From positions 1,054,001 through 1,118,000 of the forward strand of contig CALYLX010000066.1 of assembly GCA_944990035.1 (NCBI GenBank): DNA of 64,000 nucleotides. Direction: 5' to 3'. Positions 33,585-46,284 of this stretch are shown piece after piece. This DNA is from Clitopilus passeckerianus (lineage: Eukaryota > Basidiomycota > Agaricomycetes > Agaricales > Entolomataceae). The position numbers and the translations under genes were made by a program. The notes below the pieces were generated by a model. It saw nothing but the letters and a program-made list of their open reading frames with translations, had not been told where the DNA came from and made no database searches. Numbering within the stretch: the first letter of the stretch is position 1; each line of letters begins with the position of its first letter.

Positions 33585-34463
33585 GGCTGGCGTGCGGCCT
33601 TAATCGAAATGAACTGCAGGGTTTAATTCTTGGTTGGCAGTTGTCCTCATTGCATGGTGAATTGAGCCGACATACCTATGAAATATGGCCTGAGGCCGTG
33701 ATTGACGATGGTGCCAGTGTGCAGTTGTGGAAAAGACGAATGTCGCACGCCGTCGAACTGTGTTGGCGCTGAGCCGAGCTAGGTAACACGTGGCCTGGAG
33801 ACGCCAAGGTCTTGCTCAAACTCAGTCCAGTTCTCAAAGGAGCCTCTTAAAAGGTGAAAGTCTACGTATTTACGCTTGATTTACGCGCTAGTAACAGTGC
33901 TGCAGAGAAAAGCTACGAGTCATGCGTCGTAGGAACGACCAACAGTTGATGCCAGTGTCCACCAAGTGCACAGCTACGTTCCTGTCGATCTTTCCGCAAG
34001 AATGTTCCGTGATTATAGATATATTCAACAATTATAAGCAAGGGTTATCTACTTAAAGGCTCTACGTACATCGCACAATTTTAGCAGAAAGATATATATG
34101 GGTGTTATACGGATAGATACGAATCCATGCCCCCGGCCGGAGGGACCGAAAGGACGGAATAAATAGAGGAGAAAATCGAAAGAAATTAGTCATTAACAGA
34201 ACGAAAGAAAGTGGGGGGCAAAGCAGGGATACAGAGATGTGATAAATAGCATGCATGTTGAGAGTAACAGTTGAAGCCCATATTTGCGGTAAGGGATTGG
34301 GAATCCATTTGTTGTTGGTATTATCTTCCGACGAGGGAATCTGTGAATAAGGTATCTTTGGTGTGCGTGTTGTTGGTAAACCGTTCCGAATATTCTTGCC
34401 AGTCGTTGGCAATCTTCCCCTCTTGGTGTTGGCGAGGAAAGGTCGTAGCTTTTCATCATCGTT
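33585..34463. other. Intergenic, Msb1-like promoter / Ste12 3' region
   Basis: No gene recognised. Both flanking genes are on the minus strand. Confidence 0.4.
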
Positions 34464-37400
34464 TCAAATCGTCGCATGGGGGTGAGGGACGTTATGGTAG
34501 AAAGTATCATCAGCCATTGTGTCGAATCCAAATTGGCTCTGCTCGGAGGACATCACAAAACCGTTCTTCTCGAATCCTTGTTGTTGTTGTGCAGCAACCT
34601 GACCAGCACCGTACTGATCCCCACCATACTGCGGTGGCAGGTCCGTGGTAAAGGTTGCTGGAGACTCCGTCTGCATGAACCCAGGACTATCAGTCCTATA
34701 CATTCCCGGCACCGTTGCTCCCGGCTGCTGATCGCTGATATTCATCATCTGCCTCATCTGTTCATGCACCCCACCAAGGTTTGAGTTCCTTGACTCTGAC
34801 CTCCTTAAGTGCGGTCCCTGTGCGCCAAACTCTCCGGCAAGAGGGATTGAGAACAACGACGGGCTGGAGTGGGTGGAACCTCCGCGGGATGAAGAAGCGT
34901 ATTGAGCATAAGGATGGTATCCTCTCGACACGGCGCCTGCCAACCCAGCGGAGCTACCTGGGGATCCACCATTGGGGTAATCCCCTTGGCTACTAGCCGT
35001 CATGGGTCGTCGAATACTCTCGGCATTCCTCATGGCAGAAGGAGTCATGCTGCGGTATCTCCTGATTGGACCAGGTCCACTGGAGGTCGCCTCGATCAGT
35101 CCAGGTGGGTACAGTTGTGCGTGGTCGAATTGTTGCTTGTGAGAGGGGGCAGAGATGGAGGTAACGTAATCGTCACCGTAGCCCGATGATGAAAGTGAGG
35201 AAGACGACGAAACAGAGCGTAGGCCTGTGTTCAGCGAGTTTCGGTTGCTGCGAATGTGGGGGACGGAACCGGGTGGAGGGGAGGGTGCTGAAGCGAAGCC
35301 TGAAGCGTTAGCTTGGGACCAGGCTACGTTGTCCAAGCTTTGCGCGACAGTCTGATTAGCGAAGGCGGAGGATTGAGCGGCATTGTTCTGCGCAGCCCAG
35401 TGGTTGTAAACTCCAGTGGCCATGATTTGGCCTTCCTCGTCGCCAGGAACCTCCTGCACAATCCCCTGAACCTCGACTTCACACCTCTCTGGATCAAAGC
35501 CTAGCCCATCGCTGGTATAACCTGCCATCAACTCCGCAGACATACCGAACTCGGAGTTGAAGAGGTTGGGGGAATTTGCAAATCTCGAGGTGTAGGCCCC
35601 CTCGAAATCGCTTTCTTGATCAGAGATATTGCCGTCGGCACTAAGGCTGCGTTCTCTCCCGTTGACGCCATCTCCACCAAAATCATCCTCTCCCTGTGCA
35701 GATGGCGAGTGCCCTGAGTTAGAAACCTGGTCGGTTCTCCCATGCGTTCGGAGATGCTGATTGAGGTTATCGCTTCTCGAGAATCGTTTCTTACACTGGG
35801 GGCAGGTGTAAGGTCGTTCCATGGTGTGGGTGCGCAAATGTCTTTTCAAATGCTCCATCCTCTTGAACATCCTCCCACAGGAGAATAGTGGGCAAACGAA
35901 GGCCTTCGTTTTTGGAAGGGTGGAAGAGGTGTCAACAGACTCAAATCCTTGCATGGCTTGGGCCTGTGCATCGGCAAATGAGTTGACGGCGTAGCTGGCA
36001 GACATGGGCATTGTCGTTCCAGCTTGAGGGAGAGGGTATGTGTGGCGATGGTCGTGGCTCCTCGCCCTCTGATGTCCCGGGCCTCTCATACCCGAGCTTG
36101 ATAGGAACCTCTGGGTATGAGTCTGAGGTTCACCGGCATCAGGGTAATACATCCCTTCACCCAAACCAGCGCCAGTCCCAGGTCGAGACCCATCGCCGTT
36201 GACAGGCATATAGAACGCATCTTGTCCAAGCGCATCCTGTCCGAGATGGGTGAAATCATCGACCATCCCGCTGTATTGGCGTTCCCTGCTGAGACTAGAA
36301 TATCGACCCCCGCCGATTTGGTCCAAAAACGAGCTTCGTCCTCTTTCGTCTTCTCTCCTTCCCTTCTTCTTTCTCTGCTTGTAAGACGAGTTCCTGTCGA
36401 CCCAGGAACCTCCAAGGCCAATGGTCCCTTCCAGTGCCGGAGGAAGCTTGGGTTTCTTGTCCACTTCACTATCACCATCACCCATCACTTCGTCTGCATC
36501 GCTCGCGTCGCTGTCCTCAGTAACATCACCTCCTTCACCTCCAGCAATGCTAGGCATCCCTGAACCTTCCTCTACTGCACGTCGGACCGCCGCTTCAAGT
36601 TCACCCTCGCCTTCCCGTGAGCCTTGAGCTTTGCTGAACTGCTCATACAAGCTTCGTTTCGGGTCATATGTGAATGACAGAGCGGGCTCGCCAACAATGT
36701 TCGTGGTTGGCTCCTGACCCATCTTCTCGCGCTTGAGGTCACGTTCCAGTGCATCGAGGAACAGGCGATCATGAGGCACAGAGAACCTGTAAAAAGACTC
36801 CGTAAGGCGCATGTCTTTCCAAATTAGAACGAGGTGTACACACCAGTAGAACACTTTTTGCTTCTTTTGGGTTCGGATGCATTGGTACTTGAAGAGTAGG
36901 TCCAAGAATGGGCTCTGGAAGTGTCATGGTCAGTATGGGTGCGATCGATGATCATATCAATCAGGATGAGAGCTTCGGCCGGGAGATAGCACGAAGCAGC
37001 AGAATACAAGGTCTCCGAATTCGGATCTGCGGAATATGATGGTTGGGGGACTGAGAGCGTTCCACTAACCTTTGGCTCCTCCAGAGTCGCATCTACGCCG
37101 GGTTTCAAATTCCGAAGGTCACTGAATACGCCTTCCTCGAATTTCTTCATATTCCGGACTGGCCGACCAAACGCCTAAGAGATGAATCATCAGTATCAGT
37201 CACGGCAAGAATACCCCCGAGAAAAAGATTAAAATGGAGAGTAGAACTCCAAAAGGATCATTAATGGAAAAATACATACCTCGAATCGAAATACCAATGC
37301 TCGGACGATATCTGTTCCTGTGATGTGGTATAGCCCATTCCATAACACGCACGTCACGTATTCCTGTGAGGGTAGGAGGAAACGGTTGAGGGCGGGATGC

Positions 37401-38065
37401 GTTGGGTTATGTCCACCGTGCAACAAGTGAGACGGTGGCATTCCGGCGGTTGACGCAAGGTTATTCGTCAGGTCATTCACAGGATCAACCGAATTAGCCG
37501 CGGCCGAGTTAGGATCCCATCTTGAAGGTGCTGTTGCCAGGAAGAACTTGAGCCTGTCGAGAATCGCAAGTCGCTCTTGCTCCTGAGGCTTCAGTGCTCG
37601 CGTAAGCCCATTGGATAGCCCCGGGGTTGAGTTGGTATAGGAACTATCCTGAGCGGCAGTGTCGGCGTTCATGCCCTGAGCTTGTATCAGCATCCCATCG
37701 TCCATAGATGCCGAGGTCGATGGCGCAGGTATGTGTGGCCTCGGTGGCGGCGGAAGTGTCTGTGCATGGAACTGCGCATGTAGATGGGCGTTCCCGGGCC
37801 GAGCGGTCACTTCGTTCGGGTCGAATTCACTTGTAGTGTTCGTCGAAACATGGAGAGGACCCAAAGAGCTACTTTTGGTTGCAGTTGGTCGTAGTGGTCG
37901 TGAGTTAGGAGGGTATGTGTTCTGTCCCGGGTAGGGGTTAGAGTTGTAAGGATCGATCTCTTGTGGGAACGTTTGTGGAGAGGAATGGGCCGAGGACGGG
38001 TTAGAGGAGATATAGCCTGCGTACGATGCAGGCTGATGGTACATTTGTTGCTGCTGGATGTCCAT
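34464..38065 (-). CDS. STE12: Ste12-type transcription factor (STE homeodomain plus two C2H2 zinc fingers)
   Basis: Nuclear DNA-binding regulator at the end of the pheromone/filamentation MAP-kinase cascade. Early exons contain the STE domain, with landmarks [70 protein letters not shown] and [20 protein letters not shown]. These are near-invariant in fungal Ste12 proteins. Two C2H2 fingers follow at about 35905-35745: [19 protein letters not shown] and [17 protein letters not shown]. Fingers are characteristic of SteA/Ste12-alpha proteins outside the Saccharomycetes. The C-terminal 350 residues are Ser/Gly/Gln-rich. Start [11 protein letters not shown] at 38065 and stop at 34466-34464; about 1,050 residues over at least four exons. 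The neighbour Msb1-like gene belongs to the same broad morphogenesis network. Confidence 0.93.
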
Positions 38066-40147
38066 TACTATCGTCTACGAGGAGTGATAGACGAGCAAAT
38101 AATTCTATGGCAGTAGAACGATTAGATGAGTAAGATGGCTCAAATAATGAATACTTACAAAGGGGAAAAAAAGACAGAGTTGGAGCTTGCCAGCCTGAGA
38201 GTTAGTCCTCCGTCCGTGAGGCACCAAGTATGCTGGGGGCAGACTAAGAAATCACCACGTTTATTACGGTTGTCGGCGATACGTCAAGCGATAGAAATAG
38301 TCGAGTGTCGCTGTCACTCGTTGTCGCCTGGGGTCTTCGCACTGTCGTTTGCTAGCAACAAGGATAGTCAAGCCAACAAGAAATGGCCGCAAGGTGGTGG
38401 TTAAAGCGAAATATCAAAAGCTCAAGGACAAGGCTAGCAACCTCGAATTGTGATGGCCAGAAGCTGCACAGGTTTGATCACTGCCAAATCTTATCCCAGG
38501 TTGATCCAGGACAAACAGAGGACGCCACAAGGAGTCAGGGTCCTCCAACTCCGCTTGCCCGCATGACTCTTTCTCAGTTCCACTCAATCGGCACTCAAAA
38601 CTCTCCATAACTCATCTCCGTAGCTTGCCGCGCCGGCTGGGAATTTCAGGGATACCGCTGCTTGGTTCCCTTCCTCGGATAGCGATATTTCCTCAAAAGG
38701 TCACTCGGCGGTCTCCTAGCAGCTCTTTTAGTCGACCCGGAAGAATCGGCTCCTATGTTCTACAAACGCCGTTATCTCAGTTCAGATCCTCTGTCGCCAA
38801 TTGGGCCATTCTTGGTAGGCTGAGGGTCTGAAGGACACGTTTTTATCCTCGCGCCTGCATACCTGCACCACGTTGGTCAAGCCTCGGCGCTCTTTGGCCT
38901 AGGAAGAATCGAGCCGGAAAGCCCACCAATGACGGCCATTTATGCTGTCATTGCGGGATATCTTCTATCGGCTCGGCGGTATCTAGCCCTTTTGTCCATT
39001 TAATTTTAGGCTCGATTCTGAGATGGCTTTTTCGGTTTAGTTATCACTCGATGTCATTATACCTTGGTTCCCACATGTATCGTAGGGCTGAACGTCATAA
39101 ACAATGAAGACTCTGCTCGAGTCACGATCGCACAAAAATTGTCACTCATCTCATATAAATCGAGATAAGCAAAAACAATTTATTTTGCATCGAAAACTTA
39201 CCATCCGCCACGTTTCCAGAGTACACATTTCAACAATACGACCGCCGAGGATCTAGATGTCTACATCGACAGATGAGTTCACCGGCCTGTCGACTCTGAA
39301 TGATGAGTGATCCCCTCGCTTGATTCCCGGAAGAGGCCTTTGTACAGCCTCTACGGGCGTCATGAACAACCTTTCCGTCAGTGAAGGACGTTTGATCCTT
39401 CCTTTTCGTCCTTGTACTCGTCATCATGAACAGATGCGACTCGGGATGCACTTGCATTCCGAGAAAATCGCTCCCGCCACCAGCGAGGTATCCAAATGTT
39501 TCTTCAGAGATTTCAGCATCTGAACCTCGAGGATGACATGCATCTAAATTTTGGTCCCGTCGATCTCTACCCAACTACACATCAGCCACCGCCTCCTCTC
39601 CCCAATTCATTTCTCCATAACTACCACACAAAATTCAAATTTCGTGACTCCACTCAAATTTGTTCTCGCATACCCCCGTTGTATATTCGCCCTCTGTTAA
39701 CCTTGGATCGGCACGTTCCTATCAAGCCTCCATCGCCTCATTGTTCGACTCGTAAGCTAAGGAGAGGTACTCATCAAGGGAATACATAGCTGCATGGGCA
39801 TCTTGATCAAAAGGTGATGTGTGTAGTTCTGTTCATCCCCCGGATCAACGACACTCCATCAAGTTGGTGTCCCTCTCCGAATTGATCTCGGGCTGCTCCC
39901 CCTCCGTGCAGAACACGGAAGAAAGACCACGGAGGCATCACCTATGAGCGCACCGTACATGAAGAATGTGAAATCCAACTGAACGAGGCAACACATGATA
40001 AATCTCACCAGGTCACCAAGTCGACGCCTTTGAGGGTACAGTTTTGGCCTTGGGATAGATAGCAACCATCGACGACACGTCGACCCCTCCACATTTCTCG
40101 AAAGCCTAATCCCACTGACGCAACAGGCATCATCATTGGCATATTCT

Positions 40148-40173
40148 CTGAATGTATACGCTGAATGTATACG
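40148..40173. repeat. 13-nt perfect tandem duplication
   Basis: CTGAATGTATACG occurs twice head to tail. It is non-coding as far as can be seen. Confidence 0.9.
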
Positions 40174-41242
40174 TTGTCGGGCGTCTATGCAGACCATAGC
40201 AACTGGCCTGGGTAAAATATCACACAAGCATGATCTAATTTCGATCATTGGGTACTCCTCCCCGTCGACCACGGTCAGCAGTAAGCACTTGGGTGGCTGG
40301 AGCAGGCAGGTTAATCAAATAAAATGAATGAATATATGTGCATACGTAGGGAAAGGGACCAATAAACTCCAACACCAGGATCATCCAATCAAGGGATAAT
40401 GATGAAAGTCCATTCATACATAGCCTGACCTGACCACAGCAAGGTCCACAGCCCGTTGCTTCGCCCGCACGTGGCCGAGACACAACATTCGGTGGGATCT
40501 CGCATACTTTATCTCACAAAAATGAATTGCATGGGAAATGATCTTCGGATAAGTCGACCCTGGAAGATCTACAAATCCAGCCAACAACCCGCCAGAGGGC
40601 AGGAGACACGGAGACAGGTCACCTCCCTCGCGACTGACATGCTTTGTAAAGATGATTCCTGTCAGCGATCATGGTTCTGCAGGGGGGGTTAACGGCTATG
40701 GGTTGAGGATATGCCGTGGGTGACGCTTGGGTGACGCCTCCCCATAACTGGGGAAGGTGCATTTCCCTTCTCCTCGGCCTTGAACATACTCCGCCGGAAT
40801 AAGGTGGAAACCCCCAATAGCAATCCCGCCATGCGTGCACAGGGGATCCACTCAGTAACGAGGGTCAAGGCCCCTCCGATTCTTTTCTGCCAGGAGAATC
40901 ACTGGTAAATACTTCCGATTACGCATCTTTACGAAGGTGATCGAGCCGGCCGCTTCTAGTAGGACCTGCGGGAATCCGCCATATGGCTTGGTCGACAATC
41001 AACTCACCTTGTGAGGAGGGTCAGGGCGGATGGGAAGCGCAGTTCTTTGTTACCGGGAATTCAATCAAGATTACCCTGCATATGAGGTCTGGACTGAACG
41101 GAAGTCTTTTTTGGGGGTGCCCAGTTAGAAAGACTCAGAAGTCGCAGTAGGAAAGGGACGGTATAGTTTGGTGGCGTTCAAGCATGTGTGGAAGAGAATG
41201 AGAGGTAGACACCAAATAGTCTATTGAGTTGTCTACGGAGGA

Positions 41243-41638
41243 TTATTCTGCATATAAAAATAGTAAAATCAAAATATGGCTTTGATGAGGGCCACAACAG
41301 GTGAGGCAAGGTGAGGCGGTGACACATGAGGATGAGAGGAAATTGCGGATAACGTACATGACGAGGGGGATTTGTACTTCGACCCATGCTATTTTACACT
41401 CGTGAGCGTTGGTAAATACGACGGGGACTAGAATACATGATTCTCGGGAGGTGTACTTCTCAATCAGCGGAAGCTCCAAATATATTTCGTTATGGTCTGA
41501 GAGGCCCATTCGCCTTGACAAGAGCAGATTTGGCTGACCATTCTCTTTCGAGTACACTGCGAACTCGAGGAATAGGGAGTTCTTGAGGAGTTTATAATAG
41601 CGACGGCCTACTATTGTAATTGAGGTAATAAGGGGCAC
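41243..41638 (-). CDS. Hypothetical protein, weak support
   Basis: A 131-codon frame whose first 105 residues have balanced, protein-like composition (LFLEFAVYSKENGQP, LYLELP-like strands, SCILVPVVFTNAHECKIAW), suggesting a small beta-rich domain. The last 25 residues (Cys-rich, SCVTASPCLTCC) look like intron read-through. A GTACGT at about 41359 could be the donor of a real junction. I recognise no family and no neighbours that help. It may equally be chance. Confidence 0.25.
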   Translation of the reverse strand: MPLITSITIVGRRYYKLLKNSLFLEFAVYSKENGQPNLLLSRRMGLSDHNEIYLELPLIEKYTSRESCILVPVVFTNAHECKIAWVEVQIPLVMYVIRNFLSSSCVTASPCLTCCGPHQSHILILLFLYAE

Positions 41639-42190
41639 AATAAATTGCGAGATTCAACCTATTGGCTGACAGGAGGTTGGTCCAGAAGCAACGAGGATTC
41701 TAGCGCCTTTCACAGGGTTTTGTTCGCCAAGTACTCAATAATCATGAGCGCCGAGCATCGTTGATCCCCGTCGGTATAGTACGCGATGGCACACGGTCCA
41801 GCGCGATCCGCTCAGAGACGGAGTGCGGTGATACCCAATAAGCATGCCTTGGTTAATACAAGACGTGCGCTGTCGCGGAATGTCAAGACCTGCTCGTCCC
41901 AAATTTCTGGTTCACTGGAATGACGGCGATCTAGGCTTGAATGCCTTCGCTCGCCTTCAAGCTGCCGCAGCTAGCTGTTCAGGGCACGAGAGAAGCCTTC
42001 GAAAATAACTGAGTAAGAATAATTCATGGTTCGGAGGAGCCCTTCGTAAGATTATGTCAAAGAGTTGACAAAGACGGGACAAGATCCTCGTTTGTATCTA
42101 GAAATAGGCACGGAACACCAGACATCCCGATAATCATCTAATCGCCCTTCTATCATTCACTCACTCTTACCATCTTAACGAACAGCCAAG

Positions 42191-42803
42191 ATGTCTAATC
42201 ACACTCGTAAGTCTGAAGACCCTTCCCTGGCATGTACTCAAGTAGCCATCTCCAGTCCACCTTCCCTCCAACCTCCCAGTGCCCGTCGACGACGGTGGCT
42301 GCGATCACCTTACTAGTTTCAAAATCCCATCCATCCCCCTTCGTTCAACGTCAGGCACCGAAGTCGACCTCTCTTCCCTCAAAGGACTCACGATCATCTT
42401 CGTATATCCACGCACAGGTCAACCAGGCAAAGGTGTACCAGAAGGATGGGATCTAATCCCCGGTGCACGGGGATGTACACCACAGGCCTGTTCGTTCCGT
42501 GATAGTTCTGCTGAACTTCATGGACTGGGAGTCAATCACATATTCGGGCTGTCCACCCAAGACACGGCATATCAGGCCGAAGTCAAGGAGAGGCTTCATC
42601 TGCCCTATGATATCCCTTCCGATGAGCACCTGAAATTTGCCTTCGGGCTACAGCTGCCCTTGTTCGATTGGGAAGGAAAGAAACTGATCAAGAGACTTGT
42701 TATGGCCATTCAGGATGGCGTAATTATCAAGACATTTTATCCGGTTTTCCCCTCAAGTGAAAGCGCAAACCAGGTGATAGCGTGGTTGAAGGGGCGTAAA
42801 TAG
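42191..42803 (+). CDS. PrxQ/BCP-like peroxiredoxin
   Basis: Thiol peroxidase that reduces H2O2 and organic hydroperoxides. The signature GCTPQACSFRD has the peroxidatic Cys and, five residues on, the resolving Cys, which is the arrangement of the BCP/PrxQ class. It follows the strand TIIFVYPRTGQPG and an insert (VPEGWDLIPGA) between strand and active site. About 180 residues; the thioredoxin fold ends with the helix ANQVIAWLKGRK. Exon 1 is just 16 nt (42191-42206, MSNHT plus one base), then an intron to 42279, then a single exon 42280-42803. Cytosolic or mitochondrial location cannot be decided; there is no obvious targeting peptide. Confidence 0.85.
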
Positions 42804-43197
42804 TAAGCAGAGCGCTTCACGGATCAATTGTAATGTCTATTGTTGGCTGTGCCGATTGGCAGAATGCCAAAATCCACTATACAAATCCGTCAATGCAGAG
42901 AAATAATCTGAGAAATATCGAGCAACTTTATGCCAGCAGTATACAGGAATGTTTAGAGAAAACGAGCATTTTGAATTGGACGTACAAAGGAGAGATTTTG
43001 GTGGGCCATGCTGTGACAAGGATCACGCTGTCTGTCACGGCCGTCCTTAACGTGTGTTCCAGCGTTGATGGCCCTGGAATCAAAGGTGGCAATGGGAGGC
43101 TGTTCAGCGGCCAGCCTTTTCGACTGTCCCACCATCGTTCAAGCCAAGTTCCTAGCTGCATTTTGACCCTCCGTGAGGGTTCTAGCGAGAAAAGAGG
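42804..43197. other. Intergenic, peroxiredoxin to small membrane protein
   Basis: No coding sequence supported. Confidence 0.45.
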
Positions 43198-43909
43198 ATG
43201 CCTTCAGCACAAGAGTACGACCAGAATTTGCTTGCATCGGCGCCAGCGCCGACAAAGGCCCAGATTCAAGTTCGTCAGCTTTTGCTTCGCGACAAGCGCT
43301 TAATTCTAACGAAAACGTTTTCAGGGAGGATACGATACTGCCATCCTTAGACAACCTTCCCCAGCACCACCACCAAGACAGAATTCTGTACCTATACCTT
43401 CTCGACAGAACTCTGCCGCTCCTCATGATCTCGAAAGTGCCAATCTTTCCAAAGAACACATCACACGGACATCTCCTGCTTCGCGACAATCGTTCTGGCG
43501 TTCAACAAAAGGCAAACTGACCATTGCCGTATTGGCTATTGTGATCATTGCTGCTGTAGTTGGGGGAGCAGTTGGCGGAACCAAGGCCAACAAGAATAAG
43601 AATAACGGCAACGCACCGAATGACCACTCTGGTGTCGGTTCTGGTTCTCCGCAATCCTCTTCTGCTCCAGGCTCCGTCGGTGCTGGTCCTCCGCAATCCT
43701 CCACCACTGGTGGCCTTGGCGCCGGTCAAGCCAGTAATACTCCCGCCCCGACTTCTACAGCTCCCCCTCCAACTGAGCCTAGCGGAGGCGTTGGTACGAC
43801 CCAAGGGAGTGGCAATCCTCCGCCAACAGGTGATACAACCCCAGAGGAGGCAGTGGGAACTTCAACCAGCGGTATTTTCGTTGCGGACGGTCTAGAAGCT
43901 TCATGGTAG
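43198..43909 (+). CDS. Single-pass membrane protein with Ser/Pro/Gly/Thr-rich ectodomain, unknown function
   Basis: Exon 1 (43198-43269) encodes MPSAQEYDQNLLASAPAPTK and joins in phase 0 across a 55-nt intron (branch TTCTAACG, acceptor TTTTCAG) to GGYDTAILRQPSPAPPP. A Pro/Ser-rich stretch, a basic segment (FWRSTKGK) and one clear membrane helix (LTIAVLAIVIIAAVVGGAVGG) follow. After that comes a low-complexity tail rich in Gly, Ser, Pro and Thr (for example GSGSPQSSSAPGSVGAGPPQ) that would be O-glycosylated if outside the cell. Basic residues before the helix favour N-in/C-out. The TAG at 43907 may be bypassed by a GTAGGT donor at 43906, with CTAAC branch and CAG acceptor downstream, which would alter the last residues. 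Function unknown. Confidence 0.6.
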
Positions 43910-44324
43910 GTGCTTGACCCTGATGTTGGCTTTCCAGCCTACTAACATACAGCTTACAGAGACCTCGATGTTATCTGAGTGGACGATAGTCCAACCTGTA
44001 CCTTTCTGTTTACCCGGGGACGCGGACGATTCGGAGCCTTTGGTAGTAAATATGGTCATACTTGAGAGACAATTTATATACCGATTTTTTCGCTTTTTAT
44101 ATGTAACATATGTGGCTAGTACAATATGTAACGGTTGGATCAACTATAATCCCTTGAATTGAGTGAGGAAAATACATGCATAATAAGATCAAAAATAACG
44201 AAATATAATAAAGATAAAATCAACTTGGTATGCTACGCTGCACAGGTATAAACTACATTGGTTTAAATGATTCATAAAGTCCGCCCGTTTATCTTGAGAG
44301 GAATAACGGTGCCCGTCAAGCCAC
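43910..44324. other. Convergent intergenic region
   Basis: AT-rich 3' flanks of two convergent genes, with no coding signal. Confidence 0.45.
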
Positions 44325-46284
44325 TTATGTCGCTCCAGCGCCATATTTCGGAGGAGCAGGTACCTCTGCACCAGCCATCGAACTCCGACTACTATCGCCC
44401 AGCAACCGTGGTCCCAGGGGCTGCGGCCTCAATGTTGTCGGTCGTTCCATCAGCACGGCAGCTACCTGCCTCGCCAGGGCATCCATATTTGAGATCGCAC
44501 CGGCATCCTGTTCCTGGAGGGGTGCTGGAGGAGGGGCGGCGTTGGTTGTTGGTATTGTAATTGCAGGCGCAGGTATTCGAGATGAAGAGCCTTTCACTCG
44601 CTGGTTCTGTGTTGGGCTGGAAATACCTGCTGGTGGTGCTGGTGGGTTAGGTTGAGGCCGTGAGGCTCGAGTTCGAGCTGTTGGCGGTTCAGGCCGACGC
44701 TGAGGTTGGGTTGCGGTTTGAGTTTGAGTTTGAGTTTTGGGTTGGGGCTGCTCTGGTCTGGCGTAGCTAGGCAGGTGATAGGCGGGGTTGTGGAATTGGA
44801 ATGTGGAAGCGGGTTTCGTGGGCTGGTCGGACAGTTGTTCTGACGACGTCTTCGTCGCTGCCTGTGGTCTCCTCGGGCGAGAATTTGACCCGTTTCCACC
44901 AGTGCACGCTGCTCTGGTTGCGTCGGCCACAGCTTCGCCGTTTCTGCCACCCGAAGCTGCTGGTGTACGTCTTGCATTGCTTGATGGATTGTCCCCTTGC
45001 AACTGATTCTTCGGGATCAGAGGGTCAGGACTTGAATGGGCTGTGGAATTTGCGGTGTGTGACGCCGACGGCGGTGGTGCGCTGTATCTCTCCTTCTCCA
45101 AATACCTCTCCTTGTCGTTCTGCAACCCATATCCAGGTCCTGCACCCGCGCCCTTTGCTGCCCCACCTGTCGCCGTCGTAGACACAAACGCCGGGTTCAA
45201 CTTGCTCAAATCCGGAGATGGTGCATTATACCGGAAGAAATCCTTCGAGCCTCGCCGTTGATCACGTTTCCATCGACGGAAAAGCAGGAACGCGATGAGG
45301 AGTATCAGAAGGCCGCCCACTCCACCTCCAACTGCACCACCAATTATTGCAGCTGTATTCTTCTTATGGACTGGTGCAGGTGATGAAGAGCTCGCAGCCG
45401 AAGTCGGAGTGGGGTCCATACCGGGGGTTGTGCTGAGGGCGGAACTGGTCGCGGACGAGGTTAAAGAGGTTCCCGAGGATGGCAACGGCGGCAAGGGAGG
45501 TTGAGGGGTGGATGTGGCGGAGGCACCTTGACCTGTTAAAACCACCGGTATCGAGGTCTAAACGAAGACATGTGAATAACGAAGCAGTTTGAGGATGGAT
45601 ATGACTACAAACAGGCGGGTTGGAAGCAGATTTCGCGTAATTTTGAAAGGCATTAAATGCCTCTATTGTTGGGACATTGATTCCCCTACACACAGTTCGA
45701 GTTAGTTGATTCCCATATACAGCGATAGGTGTAATATATGATGGAACTTACCCAACCATTCCCGAGGCGCAGTGAGATGTGGGAACGGTCATCCCACAGT
45801 AGAACCATATTGCTATTAGAATGCATGTGTGAGTTTTCCTTGACCGCGGGATTAGGATGGTGAATGACTTACGTTGGCTGCTGTTGGTTATCGTCAGATT
45901 CCAAACCGGTGCTGCAGCGGAATCGCTGAGTCTCGTCACTACCCCGCTACTGAAGCCTCCCTTCATCGGGAAACATGGCTCCCCAAACGTGGTTTGTATC
46001 ACACTGTGGGCACTATACGAGTCGGGTGGTGAGCAAAAAGGGCCCTTCTGGGTACAGTGGATTGACTCACGCCTGCTGGAACACAAAGGAGACAATGTCT
46101 CCCACCTGAGCAGATATAGTGGAGGGCTCGAAGAAGCTACCGTGTGCACCAACGTTGACCTAGCCAAGGTTTCAAAAACGAAGCCACGGTAAAGAAGAAG
46201 ATAACGCACCACAATCGTCGACTGCCCACCACATCCACTAACGAGCAGCGTAATGCCGCAGAAGAGCCACCAGGCCCACCTCAT
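44325..46284 (-). CDS. Membrane-anchored cupredoxin-domain protein
   Basis: Start MRWAWWLFCGITLLVSGCGG at 46284, a signal peptide. After an intron comes VNVGAHGSFFEPSTISAQVG, and after another AAHSVIQTTFGEPC. Then IWFYCGMTVPTSHCASGMVG provides the Cys, His and Met of a type 1 copper site, with the first His in AAHS. This is a plastocyanin-like cupredoxin of the kind found in fungal extracellular serine-rich proteins. A Ser/Thr/Pro linker leads to one membrane helix (AAIIGGAVGGGVGGLLILLIAFLLF) with a stop-transfer RRWKRDQRR and a disordered Pro/Gln-rich cytoplasmic tail of about 280 residues, including TQTQTQTATQ. Most relatives I know end in a GPI-type or secreted form, so the long cytosolic tail is notable. 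It ends at TAA 44327-44325. Confidence 0.8.

Larger units (their letters stand above)
38066..42190. other. 4.1 kb gene-poor region upstream of Ste12
   Basis: It contains the long Ste12 leader/promoter and otherwise no recognisable family. A minus-strand frame of 131 codons at 41638-41243 is reported separately. A perfect 13-nt tandem duplication (CTGAATGTATACG twice) lies at 40148-40173. No transposon ends were seen. Confidence 0.4.

Noticed and set aside
39859..40272. 137-codon minus-strand frame
   Set aside because: Biased Cys/Arg composition, no motif, no promoter or splice context; typical chance frame in a gene-poor region.
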